Below, in pieces: positions 26,318-35,582 of a DNA stretch of 64,000 nucleotides. Source of the stretch: Bacteroidales bacterium (GTDB lineage: Bacteria; Bacteroidota; Bacteroidia; Bacteroidales; UBA10428); assembly GCA_016930375.1 (NCBI GenBank), contig JAFGGU010000068.1:1-64000 (forward strand). The letters run 5' to 3'. Position 1 is the first letter of the stretch; each line of letters starts with the position of its first letter. The notes under the pieces are model-generated. The model searched no databases. It worked only from the letters and a program-made list of their open reading frames with translations, and had not been told where the DNA came from. The position numbers were made by a program, and so were the translations under genes.

Positions 26318-29300
26318 ATGAAAATCCAAAAACCTGCCATCCGTCCGGGGAAAATTTTCATTCCTGTATTTCTGCTTTTAATGACTTTGCAATGTAAAAG
26401 AGCCGATAAAACAGCGCTTGAAATTAATCCTGCATTTACAGAAAAAATTGCGGCCTTCACTTCCGGTTTTATTTCTGCAGAATCTGTAATACAAATTGTT
26501 CTTGCCGATGAACTTCCGATTGCCGGTATTTCCGATGCCCCCTCGGCAGAAGGATTATTCCGTTTCAAGCCGTCTATTGACGGGCAGGCCGTATGGATAG
26601 ACAAACGGACCATTGAGTTCAGGCCCAGGGAGAGACTTTCATCCGGAGAAAGCTACACTGTAAAATTTTTTCTTTCGAAAATTCTTCGTGTCCCCAAAGA
26701 TTTGGCTGTATTTGATTTCAATTTCAGCGTAGTCGAACAGGCTATGGCCATAAATGTTGAGGGATATCAGACACACAATGAGAATGATCTGGTGTGGAAC
26801 CGTATTAAAGGTTCGGTAAATACTTCAGATGTCATAGATATTGAATTACTTAAAGAATATTTTTTTTCCCGGCAGGACAACAAAAAACTTGGGATCGCCT
26901 GGGAGCCTGCAGGCGACAGAAGGTCCTTTAACTTTACCATCGACAGCGTCAAAAGGACTGAAAAACCGGGCAAGGTTGAGATCCTGTGGGATGCCACGTC
27001 CGATTACAACAAGTTAAAGGGAAGGCATGAGGTGGATATACCCTCCCTGAGTGATTACAAGATAATGGATGCAAGAGTCATACAGCAGCCCGAGCAATAT
27101 ATTCAGCTTCTTTTCAGTGATCCGGTAAAAAGGAATCAGAATTTCGAGGGTCTCATTTTCCTCGATAACGGCACATCCCTCGAATTCACAGTTTCCGGCA
27201 ACCTGATCAAGGCGTTTCCGGTTACCCGGCTGAGCGGGGAAAGCAGGATCACGGTCAGGGAGGGATTGACCAATATTCTGGGTTATGGTCTCAAGCAGGA
27301 CTATGTTGCGGATATCACCTTTGAAGTGCCCAAACCGGCAGTACGATTGGCAGGCAAGGGGGTGATACTGCCATCCACAAAGGGTATGGTTTTTCCTTTT
27401 GAGGCCGTCAACCTGAATGCGGTAGACGTAAAAATTATAAAAATCTTTGAAAACAATATCGGACACTTTTTACAGGTCAACCGAATTGACGGGAGCAATC
27501 AGCTTAAAAGAGCGGGGCGGCTGGTGCATAAACAAACCGTATCTTTGAATTACACTCCGGCCGATCTGGGCCGGTGGAACCGTTTTTATCTCGATCTGGC
27601 CAAACTGATCGAGCCGGATCCGGGGGCCATCTATCGTGTTGAAATTTCCTATCGCAGAAAGTATTCCCTGTTTCCCTGTGCCGATTCCTCACCCGAGGAG
27701 GAAGCAGAACAGGAAGCTGAGGATTATTCCGAAGAAATGGACGAAGTATCCTACTGGGATTCGTATGAGGAATACTATGAGGATTATTATGAATACGGTT
27801 ATGATTACAACTGGGAAGACAGGGATAATCCCTGCACATCTTCCTATTACACCCAAAATAAGTGGGTAGCCAGGAATATACTGGCGTCTGATCTGGGGAT
27901 TTTGGTAAAAGCCGGAACCAACCAGAATATTCTATGCGTGGTGACCAACCTGGTAAACGCCCAACCCATGGAAGGAGTTGAAGTAACACTTTACAATTTT
28001 CAACAACAACCAGTTGCTTCGGGCGTAACCGACAAGGAGGGATTTGTATCAGTTGCCACCGTTGAGAAGCCTTTCCTGGTCATCGCCAAATTTCAAAAAC
28101 AAAGGGGATATTTGCGGCTTGATGACGGATCTTCTTTATCCCTGGGGGCTTTTGACGTTTCAGGAAATGCCGTACCCAAGGGAATCAAAGGTTTCCTGTA
28201 TGGTGAACGTGGTGTATGGAGACCGGGGGATACGTTGTTTCTGACCTTTATGCTTGAAGACAAGCAAAAGCTTTTACCGGAATCTCATCCTGTAGTATTT
28301 GAACTTTACAATCCCAGGGGACAGCTGTTCGGAAGAAGCACAAAGTCGTCCGGCATGAATGGATTTTACACGTGGGCTCTACCAACGCCGCAGGACGCTC
28401 CTACCGGCAGCTGGAACCTCAGGGTGAGGGTTGGTGGCACACAGTTCACAAAGAATATCAGGATTGAAACCGTAAAGCCCAACCGGTTAAAAATTGATTT
28501 GAAATTTATTGCCAAAAGACTGTCAGTATCCAATCCCAATATTTCCGGCACCATGACCGTCACCTGGCTCCACGGAGCTGTGGCTTCCAATCTGAAAACC
28601 TCTGTGAACATATCGCTGACAAAGGCCCCAACCATATTTGACAAGTACAGCGCCTATCAGTTCACTGACCCTGCCCGGAGCTTTGATATGGAAGAACTGA
28701 CACTTTATGAAGGTTATACCGACGTGAACGGCAGGGTTGAAATACCCGGACGGATCAAGGTAGAAGGAACATCTCCCGGTATGCTCAATGTTAATTTCAC
28801 AACCCGTGTCTTTGAGAAGAGCGGAGATTTCAGCATCGACAGGTTTACAATGCCCTATTCGCCTTATCAGGCATATGTAGGACTAAAAACCCCTGAAGGC
28901 GACAAGCGGGGGATGCTGCTTACAGATACAACTCACTGGGTTGATGTGGCGTTACTGAACGAAAACGGGATACCTGTGACCAGAACCGGATTGGAGGTTT
29001 ATGTATATAAACTCGACTGGCGAAACTGGTGGGAATCAGCAGGCGACGAACTGGCAGATTTTGTCGGTAATACCTATAACAGGCCTATTGTTTCGAAAAA
29101 CATCCAGGCAGTTAACGGCAGGGGAAAATTCAGTTTCAGGATTAACCGCCCTGACTGGGGAAGATTTTATATCCGTATCCTTGATCCGGCAAGCGGACAT
29201 TCGGCTGGCAAAATTGTTTATATCGATTGGCCAGGTTGGGCGGGCAGACCCATGCGTGATAATCCGGAGGCCGCGAGCATGCTGACCTTTAATTCCGATA

Positions 29301-31900
29301 AACCCAAATATTTGGTCGGCGAAACTGCCGAAATTACAATTCCCACCAGTGATATGGGATTGGCCCTGTTTACAATTGAATCCGGATCACATATCCTGTT
29401 GAAACAGTGGCTGAAGACTTCCGGGAAGGAGATCAGGCACAAGTTTACGATCACACCTGAAATGGCTCCCAACGTATATGCCTATGTAACGCTTATTCAG
29501 CCTCATTCAAATACTGAAAATGATATGCCCATGCGGTTGTATGGGGTGATACCGATTTTTGTAGAGGACGCGAATACCAAACTGGCACCTGTGATTCATA
29601 TGCCTGATGCGATGGAACCTTTGCAGAAGGTTACCATTCAGGTAAGCGAGAAGAACAGGAAAGAAATGACCTATACCCTTGCAGTGGTTGAAGAAGGCCT
29701 GCTGGATCTTACCCGCTTTAAAACTCCGGATCCCTGGAATGAGTTTTATGCCCGTGAGGCACTCGGCGTTAAAACCTGGGATCTTTATGATGCTGTCATC
29801 GGAGCATATGGTGGCAAGCTTGCCAGTATACTCGGCATCGGCGGTGATGAAAATATTGTACCGGGTGAATCGGCTGAAAAGGCTAACCGGTTCAAACCGG
29901 TTGTTAAATATTTGGGTCCTTTTACACTTTCGCCGGGTAAAACCAACAGTCACCAGGTCCTTATTCCGAATTATATCGGTTCGGTTAGAGCCATGGTCGT
30001 TGCCGGCAAGGACGGGGCCTACGGATTTGCCGAAAAGGCAGTTCCGGTCAGAAAACCGCTGATGGTGCTCGCCACACTGCCCAGGGTACTGGGGCCAGGT
30101 GAATCCGTGAGCCTTCCGGTCACAGTGTTTGCCATGGACAGTCAGGTAAAACAAGTTTCGGTTTCGGTTAAAACCAATGATATGCTAACAGCGGATGGTT
30201 CCGGAACACAAGCCGTGACTTTCAGCCAAACCGGAGACAAAATCGTGGACTTCCACCTCAAAACTACAGCAAGAACCGGTGTTGGAAAAGTGCAGGTCAT
30301 TGCTACCAGCGGAAAGCACACTTCAACCTATGAAGTTGAATTGTACATCCGAAATCCGAATCCTCCGGTTACCACATTTGCCGGGGGAACGGCGGAAGCA
30401 GGAAGATCATGGGAGACCGGCTTCGAACTTCCCGGCATGGAGGGCAGCAACACAGCCATACTGGAAGTTTCAGGAATCCCTCCCATGGATGCAGGAAGAA
30501 GACTCAAATACCTCATCGCCTATCCGCACGGATGTATTGAACAAATCACCTCAGCCGCATTTCCACAGTTATTCCTTTCGGACGTGATGGACCTGGATGA
30601 AAAAACAAAAGCCGCCACGGAGGCCAATGTAAAGGCAGGTATCAGCAAACTGCAGTCGTTCCAGCTTACGGGAGGCGGATTTGCTTACTGGCCGGGATAT
30701 CAGCAGATCAACTATTGGGGCAATTCCTATGCTGGTCACTTCCTGCTGGAAGCAGAGAAAAAAGGGTATGCCCTTCCTGCCGGATTGAAATCGGGATGGC
30801 TGAAAACACAGAAACAACTGGCCCGTCAATGGGCGCCTGTCCAGAATAAAGATCCCTGGCGACAGGATGACCTGGAACAGGCTTACCGGTTGTTTACGCT
30901 TGCCCTTGCCGGAGAGCCCGAAAGCGGAGCCATGAACAGGCTCAGGGAAAACAAAGCACTGAGCCTGCAGGCGAAATGGCGGCTGGCAGCTGCTTATGCA
31001 CTGACAGGACAATCAGCATTGGCCAAAGAATTAATCAATCGTGAAAGCACAGATATACAAGAATATAACGGAATGTATTCAAGTTATGGTTCAAGAGAAA
31101 GAGACTGGGCCATGATGCTGGAAACTCTAACCTTGCTTAAGGATCCATCGAGATCTGCTGATCTGGCCCGTAAAATCTCCGGGGCGCTTTCATCTGGAAA
31201 CTGGATGAGCACACAGTCTACTGCCTATTGTCTGCTTGCCATGTCAAAATTTGCCGGGGGAAGATCCTCAGATAAAATGGAGTTTACCTACCGGTATAAC
31301 AACGGCAAAACCGCAACGGTGTCTTCTGCAAAAACAGTCACCCAGATTGTTTTACCTGTGGACAAGTCAATGAAATCGGGTCATATTGTCCTCTCCAACA
31401 AGGGAAAAGGAATAGTATTCACGCGCATCATTATGACCGGCATTCCGGAAGCCGGTGGTGAAAAAGAGTTTGACAATCATATCATCCTGGATGCCAGCTT
31501 TAAAACTCGCGATGGTAAGCCCGTTGATGTTACCAACCTTGTTCAGGGTACTGATTTTGTGGCTGCCGTTACAGTCTTTAATCCTGGATTGTCGGATTAC
31601 CGTGATCTGGCACTTACACAGATCTTTCCTTCGGGATGGGAAATTCAGAATGGAAGGCTTTCTGATGTCGAATTGCCCGAAAACCAGGCATATCCTGATT
31701 ACCAGGATATACGGGATGACCGGATTTATACGTATTTTAACCTCATGCGGGGGGAAAGGAAGACCTTCATCGTTCAGCTCAATGCTTCCTACGCAGGTCG
31801 TTTCTATATGCCGGGAGCCTATTGTGAGGCCATGTATGACAACAGCATCGCTGCTATGAAAAAAGGCGCATGGATAGAAGTTACAAGGACTGGAAACTGA
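26318..31900 (+). CDS. Alpha-2-macroglobulin-like lipoprotein with thioester motif
   Basis: Bacterial alpha-2-macroglobulins are periplasmic traps that bind attacking proteases through a thioester. The 1860-residue protein begins with a lipoprotein-type signal (hydrophobic FIPVFLLLMTLQC, then KRAD). MG/bait domains fill most of the length, and the thioester motif is CIEQ with Cys1406, followed by the helical thioester domain and a receptor-binding-like C-terminus. I chose ATG at 26318; the frame is open from TTG 26270 but the extra 16 residues precede the signal peptide. An acidic, Tyr-rich insert lies between Cys454 and Cys506. The stop is 1 bp from the convergent carA stop. In E. coli the related yfhM is beside pbpC; here pbpC is 7 kb away. 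Confidence 0.93.
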   Translation: MKIQKPAIRPGKIFIPVFLLLMTLQCKRADKTALEINPAFTEKIAAFTSGFISAESVIQIVLADELPIAGISDAPSAEGLFRFKPSIDGQAVWIDKRTIEFRPRERLSSGESYTVKFFLSKILRVPKDLAVFDFNFSVVEQAMAINVEGYQTHNENDLVWNRIKGSVNTSDVIDIELLKEYFFSRQDNKKLGIAWEPAGDRRSFNFTIDSVKRTEKPGKVEILWDATSDYNKLKGRHEVDIPSLSDYKIMDARVIQQPEQYIQLLFSDPVKRNQNFEGLIFLDNGTSLEFTVSGNLIKAFPVTRLSGESRITVREGLTNILGYGLKQDYVADITFEVPKPAVRLAGKGVILPSTKGMVFPFEAVNLNAVDVKIIKIFENNIGHFLQVNRIDGSNQLKRAGRLVHKQTVSLNYTPADLGRWNRFYLDLAKLIEPDPGAIYRVEISYRRKYSLFPCADSSPEEEAEQEAEDYSEEMDEVSYWDSYEEYYEDYYEYGYDYNWEDRDNPCTSSYYTQNKWVARNILASDLGILVKAGTNQNILCVVTNLVNAQPMEGVEVTLYNFQQQPVASGVTDKEGFVSVATVEKPFLVIAKFQKQRGYLRLDDGSSLSLGAFDVSGNAVPKGIKGFLYGERGVWRPGDTLFLTFMLEDKQKLLPESHPVVFELYNPRGQLFGRSTKSSGMNGFYTWALPTPQDAPTGSWNLRVRVGGTQFTKNIRIETVKPNRLKIDLKFIAKRLSVSNPNISGTMTVTWLHGAVASNLKTSVNISLTKAPTIFDKYSAYQFTDPARSFDMEELTLYEGYTDVNGRVEIPGRIKVEGTSPGMLNVNFTTRVFEKSGDFSIDRFTMPYSPYQAYVGLKTPEGDKRGMLLTDTTHWVDVALLNENGIPVTRTGLEVYVYKLDWRNWWESAGDELADFVGNTYNRPIVSKNIQAVNGRGKFSFRINRPDWGRFYIRILDPASGHSAGKIVYIDWPGWAGRPMRDNPEAASMLTFNSDKPKYLVGETAEITIPTSDMGLALFTIESGSHILLKQWLKTSGKEIRHKFTITPEMAPNVYAYVTLIQPHSNTENDMPMRLYGVIPIFVEDANTKLAPVIHMPDAMEPLQKVTIQVSEKNRKEMTYTLAVVEEGLLDLTRFKTPDPWNEFYAREALGVKTWDLYDAVIGAYGGKLASILGIGGDENIVPGESAEKANRFKPVVKYLGPFTLSPGKTNSHQVLIPNYIGSVRAMVVAGKDGAYGFAEKAVPVRKPLMVLATLPRVLGPGESVSLPVTVFAMDSQVKQVSVSVKTNDMLTADGSGTQAVTFSQTGDKIVDFHLKTTARTGVGKVQVIATSGKHTSTYEVELYIRNPNPPVTTFAGGTAEAGRSWETGFELPGMEGSNTAILEVSGIPPMDAGRRLKYLIAYPHGCIEQITSAAFPQLFLSDVMDLDEKTKAATEANVKAGISKLQSFQLTGGGFAYWPGYQQINYWGNSYAGHFLLEAEKKGYALPAGLKSGWLKTQKQLARQWAPVQNKDPWRQDDLEQAYRLFTLALAGEPESGAMNRLRENKALSLQAKWRLAAAYALTGQSALAKELINRESTDIQEYNGMYSSYGSRERDWAMMLETLTLLKDPSRSADLARKISGALSSGNWMSTQSTAYCLLAMSKFAGGRSSDKMEFTYRYNNGKTATVSSAKTVTQIVLPVDKSMKSGHIVLSNKGKGIVFTRIIMTGIPEAGGEKEFDNHIILDASFKTRDGKPVDVTNLVQGTDFVAAVTVFNPGLSDYRDLALTQIFPSGWEIQNGRLSDVELPENQAYPDYQDIRDDRIYTYFNLMRGERKTFIVQLNASYAGRFYMPGAYCEAMYDNSIAAMKKGAWIEVTRTGN

Positions 31901-31901
31901 G

Positions 31902-32984
31902 CTAGGCTTTATGACGGGCTACCAGTTCAATAAACTGGTCAAACAAAAATTCAGTGTCCTTGGGTCCGCTTGATGCTTCGGGATGGAACTGGGTTGAAAA
32001 GAAGGGTTTGGTTTTATGTTGCATTCCTTCGTTCGTCTGATCATTCAGATTGAGGAAGAGCGGCTCCCATTCCGCGGGCAGAGTTACATTGTCAATGGCA
32101 AAACCATGATTCTGCGAAGTGATATAAGCCTTGTTGGAATCTTTGAGCAAAACAGGTTGATTGTGACTCCTGTGCCCGTATTTGAGTTTGTAGGTATCAG
32201 CACCGGCTGCTAACGCGAGTAACTGATTGCCAAGACAGATGCCGTAAATGGGAATTTCCTTCTGCAGGGCTTTACGCAAATTGCTGATGGTAGCTGTGCA
32301 CTGTTTAGGATCACCGGGACCGTTGGAAATGAAAAGGCCGTCGTATTCTTCCGCTCCAAAATCGTAATCCCAGGGAACCAGAACCACTGTTGTATCACGC
32401 TGCAGCAGATTGCGGATGATATTGTATTTTACTCCGCAATCAACAAGAAGTATACGGTATTTACCGCTGCCGAAGATCTTTTTCTCGCGAATGCTAACCT
32501 GCTCCACAAGATTTACCAGGTTGGGATCGAACAGATCAACATCCTGATCCGCGTAAATGATCTTGCCCAGCATCGTGCCTTCTTCTCTTAAAATCTTGGT
32601 GAGTTCGCGTGTATCAATCCCGTACATCCCCGGTACCTGGCATTCCTGGAGCCAGGTGCCGAGACTCTTGTTGGCATTCCAGTGACTGTAATCATCGGTG
32701 TAATCTGAAATGATCAAACCGGAAATGTGCAGGGCATACGACTCAAAAAACTTGTACATTGAATCTTCCGTGAGATTTCCCGGTACACCGTAATTGCCAA
32801 TGATCGGATAGGTGAGTGCCAGAATCTGGCCCTTGTAGGATGGATCGGTAAGACTTTCGGGATAACCGGTCATGGCGGTATTAAAAACTACTTCTCCGGA
32901 AACCGATTTTTTAGAGCCAAAGGAATAACCGCTAAAGGTAGTCCCATCCTCAAGTACAAGTTTAATGTCTGTATCCTTAATCAT
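31902..32984 (-). CDS. carA: Carbamoyl-phosphate synthase small subunit
   Basis: CarA is the glutaminase of carbamoyl-phosphate synthase; it passes ammonia to CarB for arginine and pyrimidine synthesis. The 360-residue protein has the CarA N-terminal domain (LEDGTTFSGYSFG; TGYPESLTDPSYKGQ) and a class I amidotransferase domain with the nucleophile in YGICLGNQLLALAAG and the His-Glu pair in FHPEASSGP. Length is normal. It follows the thioredoxin-like gene by 19 bp on the same strand. carB lies 20 kb away at 52658-55876, so the two subunits are not co-transcribed. I see no ARG box before carA. Confidence 0.96.
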   Translation of the reverse strand: MIKDTDIKLVLEDGTTFSGYSFGSKKSVSGEVVFNTAMTGYPESLTDPSYKGQILALTYPIIGNYGVPGNLTEDSMYKFFESYALHISGLIISDYTDDYSHWNANKSLGTWLQECQVPGMYGIDTRELTKILREEGTMLGKIIYADQDVDLFDPNLVNLVEQVSIREKKIFGSGKYRILLVDCGVKYNIIRNLLQRDTTVVLVPWDYDFGAEEYDGLFISNGPGDPKQCTATISNLRKALQKEIPIYGICLGNQLLALAAGADTYKLKYGHRSHNQPVLLKDSNKAYITSQNHGFAIDNVTLPAEWEPLFLNLNDQTNEGMQHKTKPFFSTQFHPEASSGPKDTEFLFDQFIELVARHKA

Positions 32985-33003
32985 TGATAAATAATCAAAT
33001 AAA

Positions 33004-34470
33004 TTACTTTTTATAAAGGGACAGTATAATATCCTCTACCTGTTCCGGGCCGACTTTTTTGGCAATGATCGTTTTATTCTCATCGAGGATATAGATCTGG
33101 GGCGTAGTGAGCAGATCGTATGTAAGTTTATACTCATAGGAATAAGGATTCCAGGCATTCATCCAGTCATACAACCCATGATGATTTACAAAATCAACCC
33201 ATTTGACCTTTCCGTCCTCACCGAACAGGGTGCTGACCGCCAGAATTTTCACGTCAAGCTGCCGGAAACTTTTCTGGTAAATTTTGTACAGTTCCGGTAC
33301 AATGGTTTTGCAGTGACCGCATTCAGCCTCCCAGAAAATGAGGACCATGTATTTGGCCTTGACCTGGGAAAGGTTGATCTTAGCTCCCACATGGGGATAT
33401 TTTCTCAGTGCAGTATCTGATGCAGCGCTTCTGAAATGTTCCCCAGGAATCACCATCAGTTCGATATCCGGAGCAACACGTCCAATGAGCAAAGGTTTCG
33501 CCTTTTCCGTGCGGTCCCTCAAATCGCTGATGAACTTGGCGTCGCTCCACCAGGAATCACGGATATAATATTTATCAGCTATATGAACCTGCACGGCATC
33601 CATACCCATGATGTTACTTTTGCCGTAATGGTTGAACAGGGTGATCAGCATGTATCTGAAAATATTGGAATCAGCACGCGCCTTTTCTATCAGATAATCA
33701 ACCTGCGGGATCAGGGAATCGGGCACCTGGGGAATAACTTTAGTCAGGTAGGTCATGATCTTATCCTCATACAGCGGGGTTCTAAGTAACCGGGCATCGG
33801 TAAAATCAAAATTGTCGAAGTAATGATTCCGGTAATAGTAATACTGCCAGGTCGAATCCTTTACCCCGCCCTTATCATCCCGGGGAGGATCAGGAACATT
33901 GATATCAACGGTGGCATTCAGAAAAGCGGAAACAAACAAACCGGGATGCTCCCTATTGATTTTCTCAATCCGTGCAATACGATCCTTATTGATCGTTTCG
34001 AGTTTTTCAGAAAATTGTTCCCTGACTTTGGGATCATCCTGTGTTTTGATCAACCGTGTTAGGCTGTCGGCCTGTTTTCGAAGGATGATCATGTATTTTT
34101 GAAAGTCAAGAAAGAGCTGATTTTCATCCGAGCCTTTAATGGACAAGGTTTTAATAAAATCAGTGGTATCCGTTTCAATGCTAAAAGTCTGATCCTCTCC
34201 CAGGATCACTTCAAAGAAGCTTGAATTGGGAAGATAGATCAGGTACATTCCTGCAGGCAGTGATTTGCTCCCTTCAAAAACCCCGCTGCCTTTGTTGTCG
34301 AGCTTTACAGTATCATCCGGATACATCGATTTACTGAGATAATGGCCAAGAATTACCTGCTTTTCGGAAAGCCCGTTAATTTTGATTTTAATCTCGTATC
34401 CCTGACCTGAAATAAGAAGCGAACATGCAGCGAAAATAAGGACCAGGAAAAAATTGCGCAAAATCATCAT
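33004..34470 (-). CDS. Exported thioredoxin-fold protein (DUF4369-DUF5106-thioredoxin)
   Basis: The 488-residue protein has a signal peptide (residues 1-22, LVLIFAACSLLISGQ). An N-terminal beta domain of the DUF4369 type (about 25-115) is followed by a helical DUF5106-like middle (about 150-330) and a C-terminal TlpA/ResA-like thioredoxin domain whose redox site reads CGHC in FWEAECGHCKTIVPELY. Such proteins reduce or rearrange disulfides in the periplasm and are abundant in Bacteroidetes; the substrate cannot be told. It is the first gene before carA, 19 bp apart. The pairing looks incidental, since the activities are unrelated. Confidence 0.87.
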   Translation of the reverse strand: MMILRNFFLVLIFAACSLLISGQGYEIKIKINGLSEKQVILGHYLSKSMYPDDTVKLDNKGSGVFEGSKSLPAGMYLIYLPNSSFFEVILGEDQTFSIETDTTDFIKTLSIKGSDENQLFLDFQKYMIILRKQADSLTRLIKTQDDPKVREQFSEKLETINKDRIARIEKINREHPGLFVSAFLNATVDINVPDPPRDDKGGVKDSTWQYYYYRNHYFDNFDFTDARLLRTPLYEDKIMTYLTKVIPQVPDSLIPQVDYLIEKARADSNIFRYMLITLFNHYGKSNIMGMDAVQVHIADKYYIRDSWWSDAKFISDLRDRTEKAKPLLIGRVAPDIELMVIPGEHFRSAASDTALRKYPHVGAKINLSQVKAKYMVLIFWEAECGHCKTIVPELYKIYQKSFRQLDVKILAVSTLFGEDGKVKWVDFVNHHGLYDWMNAWNPYSYEYKLTYDLLTTPQIYILDENKTIIAKKVGPEQVEDIILSLYKK

Positions 34471-34510
34471 ATGGTGGAATATTTTTAAATTGCCCTTGAT
34501 CTGAACCGGG

Positions 34511-34518
34511 CAAAATTA
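34511..34518 (-). promoter_or_regulatory. Possible -7 element for the thioredoxin-like gene and carA
   Basis: On the minus strand, 34518 to 34511 reads TAATTTTG, matching TAnnTTTG, 41 bases before the ATG at 34470. No clear -33 element is visible at the expected distance. Confidence 0.3.
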
Positions 34519-34570
34519 ATTATTAATTGGTGAATATAAAAATAGCCTTAAGCCTGTCAGTCAGATTTCC

Positions 34571-34578
34571 TATATTTG
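34571..34578 (+). promoter_or_regulatory. Possible -7 element for the short-chain prenyl synthase
   Basis: TATATTTG at 34571-34578 matches TAnnTTTG exactly and lies 26 bp before the ATG at 34604. The upstream TTG element is not evident at 19-21 bp, so the call rests on one element. Confidence 0.35.
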
Positions 34579-34603
34579 AATAAATTTCATAAAAGCTTAG
34601 GGA

Positions 34604-35578
34604 ATGCTCAGTTTGCATGATTGTCAGGTCATTATCAACAAAAAGTTATTGGAATTGGATTTACCGGCACATCCGGCCAATCTCTATGACCCCATCCGAT
34701 ACATGCTTGACCTGGAAGCAAAAAGGCTACGCCCTTCCCTGGTTCTTATGGGGTGCAATGTATTTTCCGATGAAGTTCAGCTGGCGGTTTATCCGGCGCT
34801 GGCCATTGAAGTGTTTCATAATTTCACCCTGATGCATGATGATATCATGGATCAGTCGGCCATGCGCAGAAAACGTCCGTCGGTGCATGCCAAATGGAAC
34901 CAAAATGTAGCCATTCTTTCCGGCGATGCCATGCTCATCAAAGCCTATGATTTGCTGTCGCATACTTCCGCATCGCACATGCCGCAGATCCTGGATGTGT
35001 TTAATCAAACCGCCCTGCAGGTTTGCGAGGGTCAGCAGTATGATATGGACTATGAGGAAAGTCTGACTGTTTCCAGGGACGATTATATCCGGATGGTGCA
35101 GTATAAAACAGCCGTCCTGCTGGCGGCTTCTCTCAAAATCGGCGCCCTGCTGGGAGGAGCGGATGAAAGCCAATCGGATTGCCTCTATGAGTTCGGCAAA
35201 AACATTGGAATTGCTTTCCAGCTGCAGGATGACCTACTGGATGTCTTTGCAGATCCTGCCGTTTTTGGCAAGGTAACCGGAAATGACATTGTATCCAACA
35301 AGAAGACCATCCTGCTGATTGAAGCCCTTAACCTGGCGTCAGGGAAGAATCGTGAGGTGCTGCTCGACTGGATCAGCAGGAAACAATTTAACAGAAATGA
35401 AAAGATCAGGGTGATCAAATCCATATACAGGGAGTTGCAACTGGAAGAATGGGTTACCGGCAAAGTCAGATACTACCACGAATTGGCTGTAGACAGTCTG
35501 AATTACCTGCAGGCAGAAGCTTCCAGAAAGTCAGAATTGCTGGCCTTTTCGGATTACCTGATGAACAGGAAGAAGTGA
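34604..35578 (+). CDS. Short-chain prenyl diphosphate synthase (FPP/GGPP type)
   Basis: This is a second all-trans prenyltransferase, 324 residues. The two aspartate-rich motifs are HDDIMDQ and QDDLLDV. The fifth residue before the first motif is Phe (F-T-L-M-H-DD); an aromatic there blocks long products, so farnesyl or geranylgeranyl diphosphate is the likely product. It would supply precursor to the long-chain enzyme at 15494. ATG at 34604 gives MLSLHDCQVII, normal for the family. It converges on the DUF2723 gene with a 4-bp gap. The call of product length is inference from one residue. Confidence 0.9.
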   Translation: MLSLHDCQVIINKKLLELDLPAHPANLYDPIRYMLDLEAKRLRPSLVLMGCNVFSDEVQLAVYPALAIEVFHNFTLMHDDIMDQSAMRRKRPSVHAKWNQNVAILSGDAMLIKAYDLLSHTSASHMPQILDVFNQTALQVCEGQQYDMDYEESLTVSRDDYIRMVQYKTAVLLAASLKIGALLGGADESQSDCLYEFGKNIGIAFQLQDDLLDVFADPAVFGKVTGNDIVSNKKTILLIEALNLASGKNREVLLDWISRKQFNRNEKIRVIKSIYRELQLEEWVTGKVRYYHELAVDSLNYLQAEASRKSELLAFSDYLMNRKK

Positions 35579-35582
35579 GATT

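Noticed and set aside
27691-27830. Short-period DNA tandem repeat in the alpha-2-macroglobulin gene
   Set aside because: The similarity is of amino-acid composition (Glu, Asp, Tyr codons); the DNA has no exact repeating unit.
29507-30154. Antisense open frame in the alpha-2-macroglobulin gene
   Set aside because: Overlaps strongly conserved coding sequence and shows no recognisable domain.
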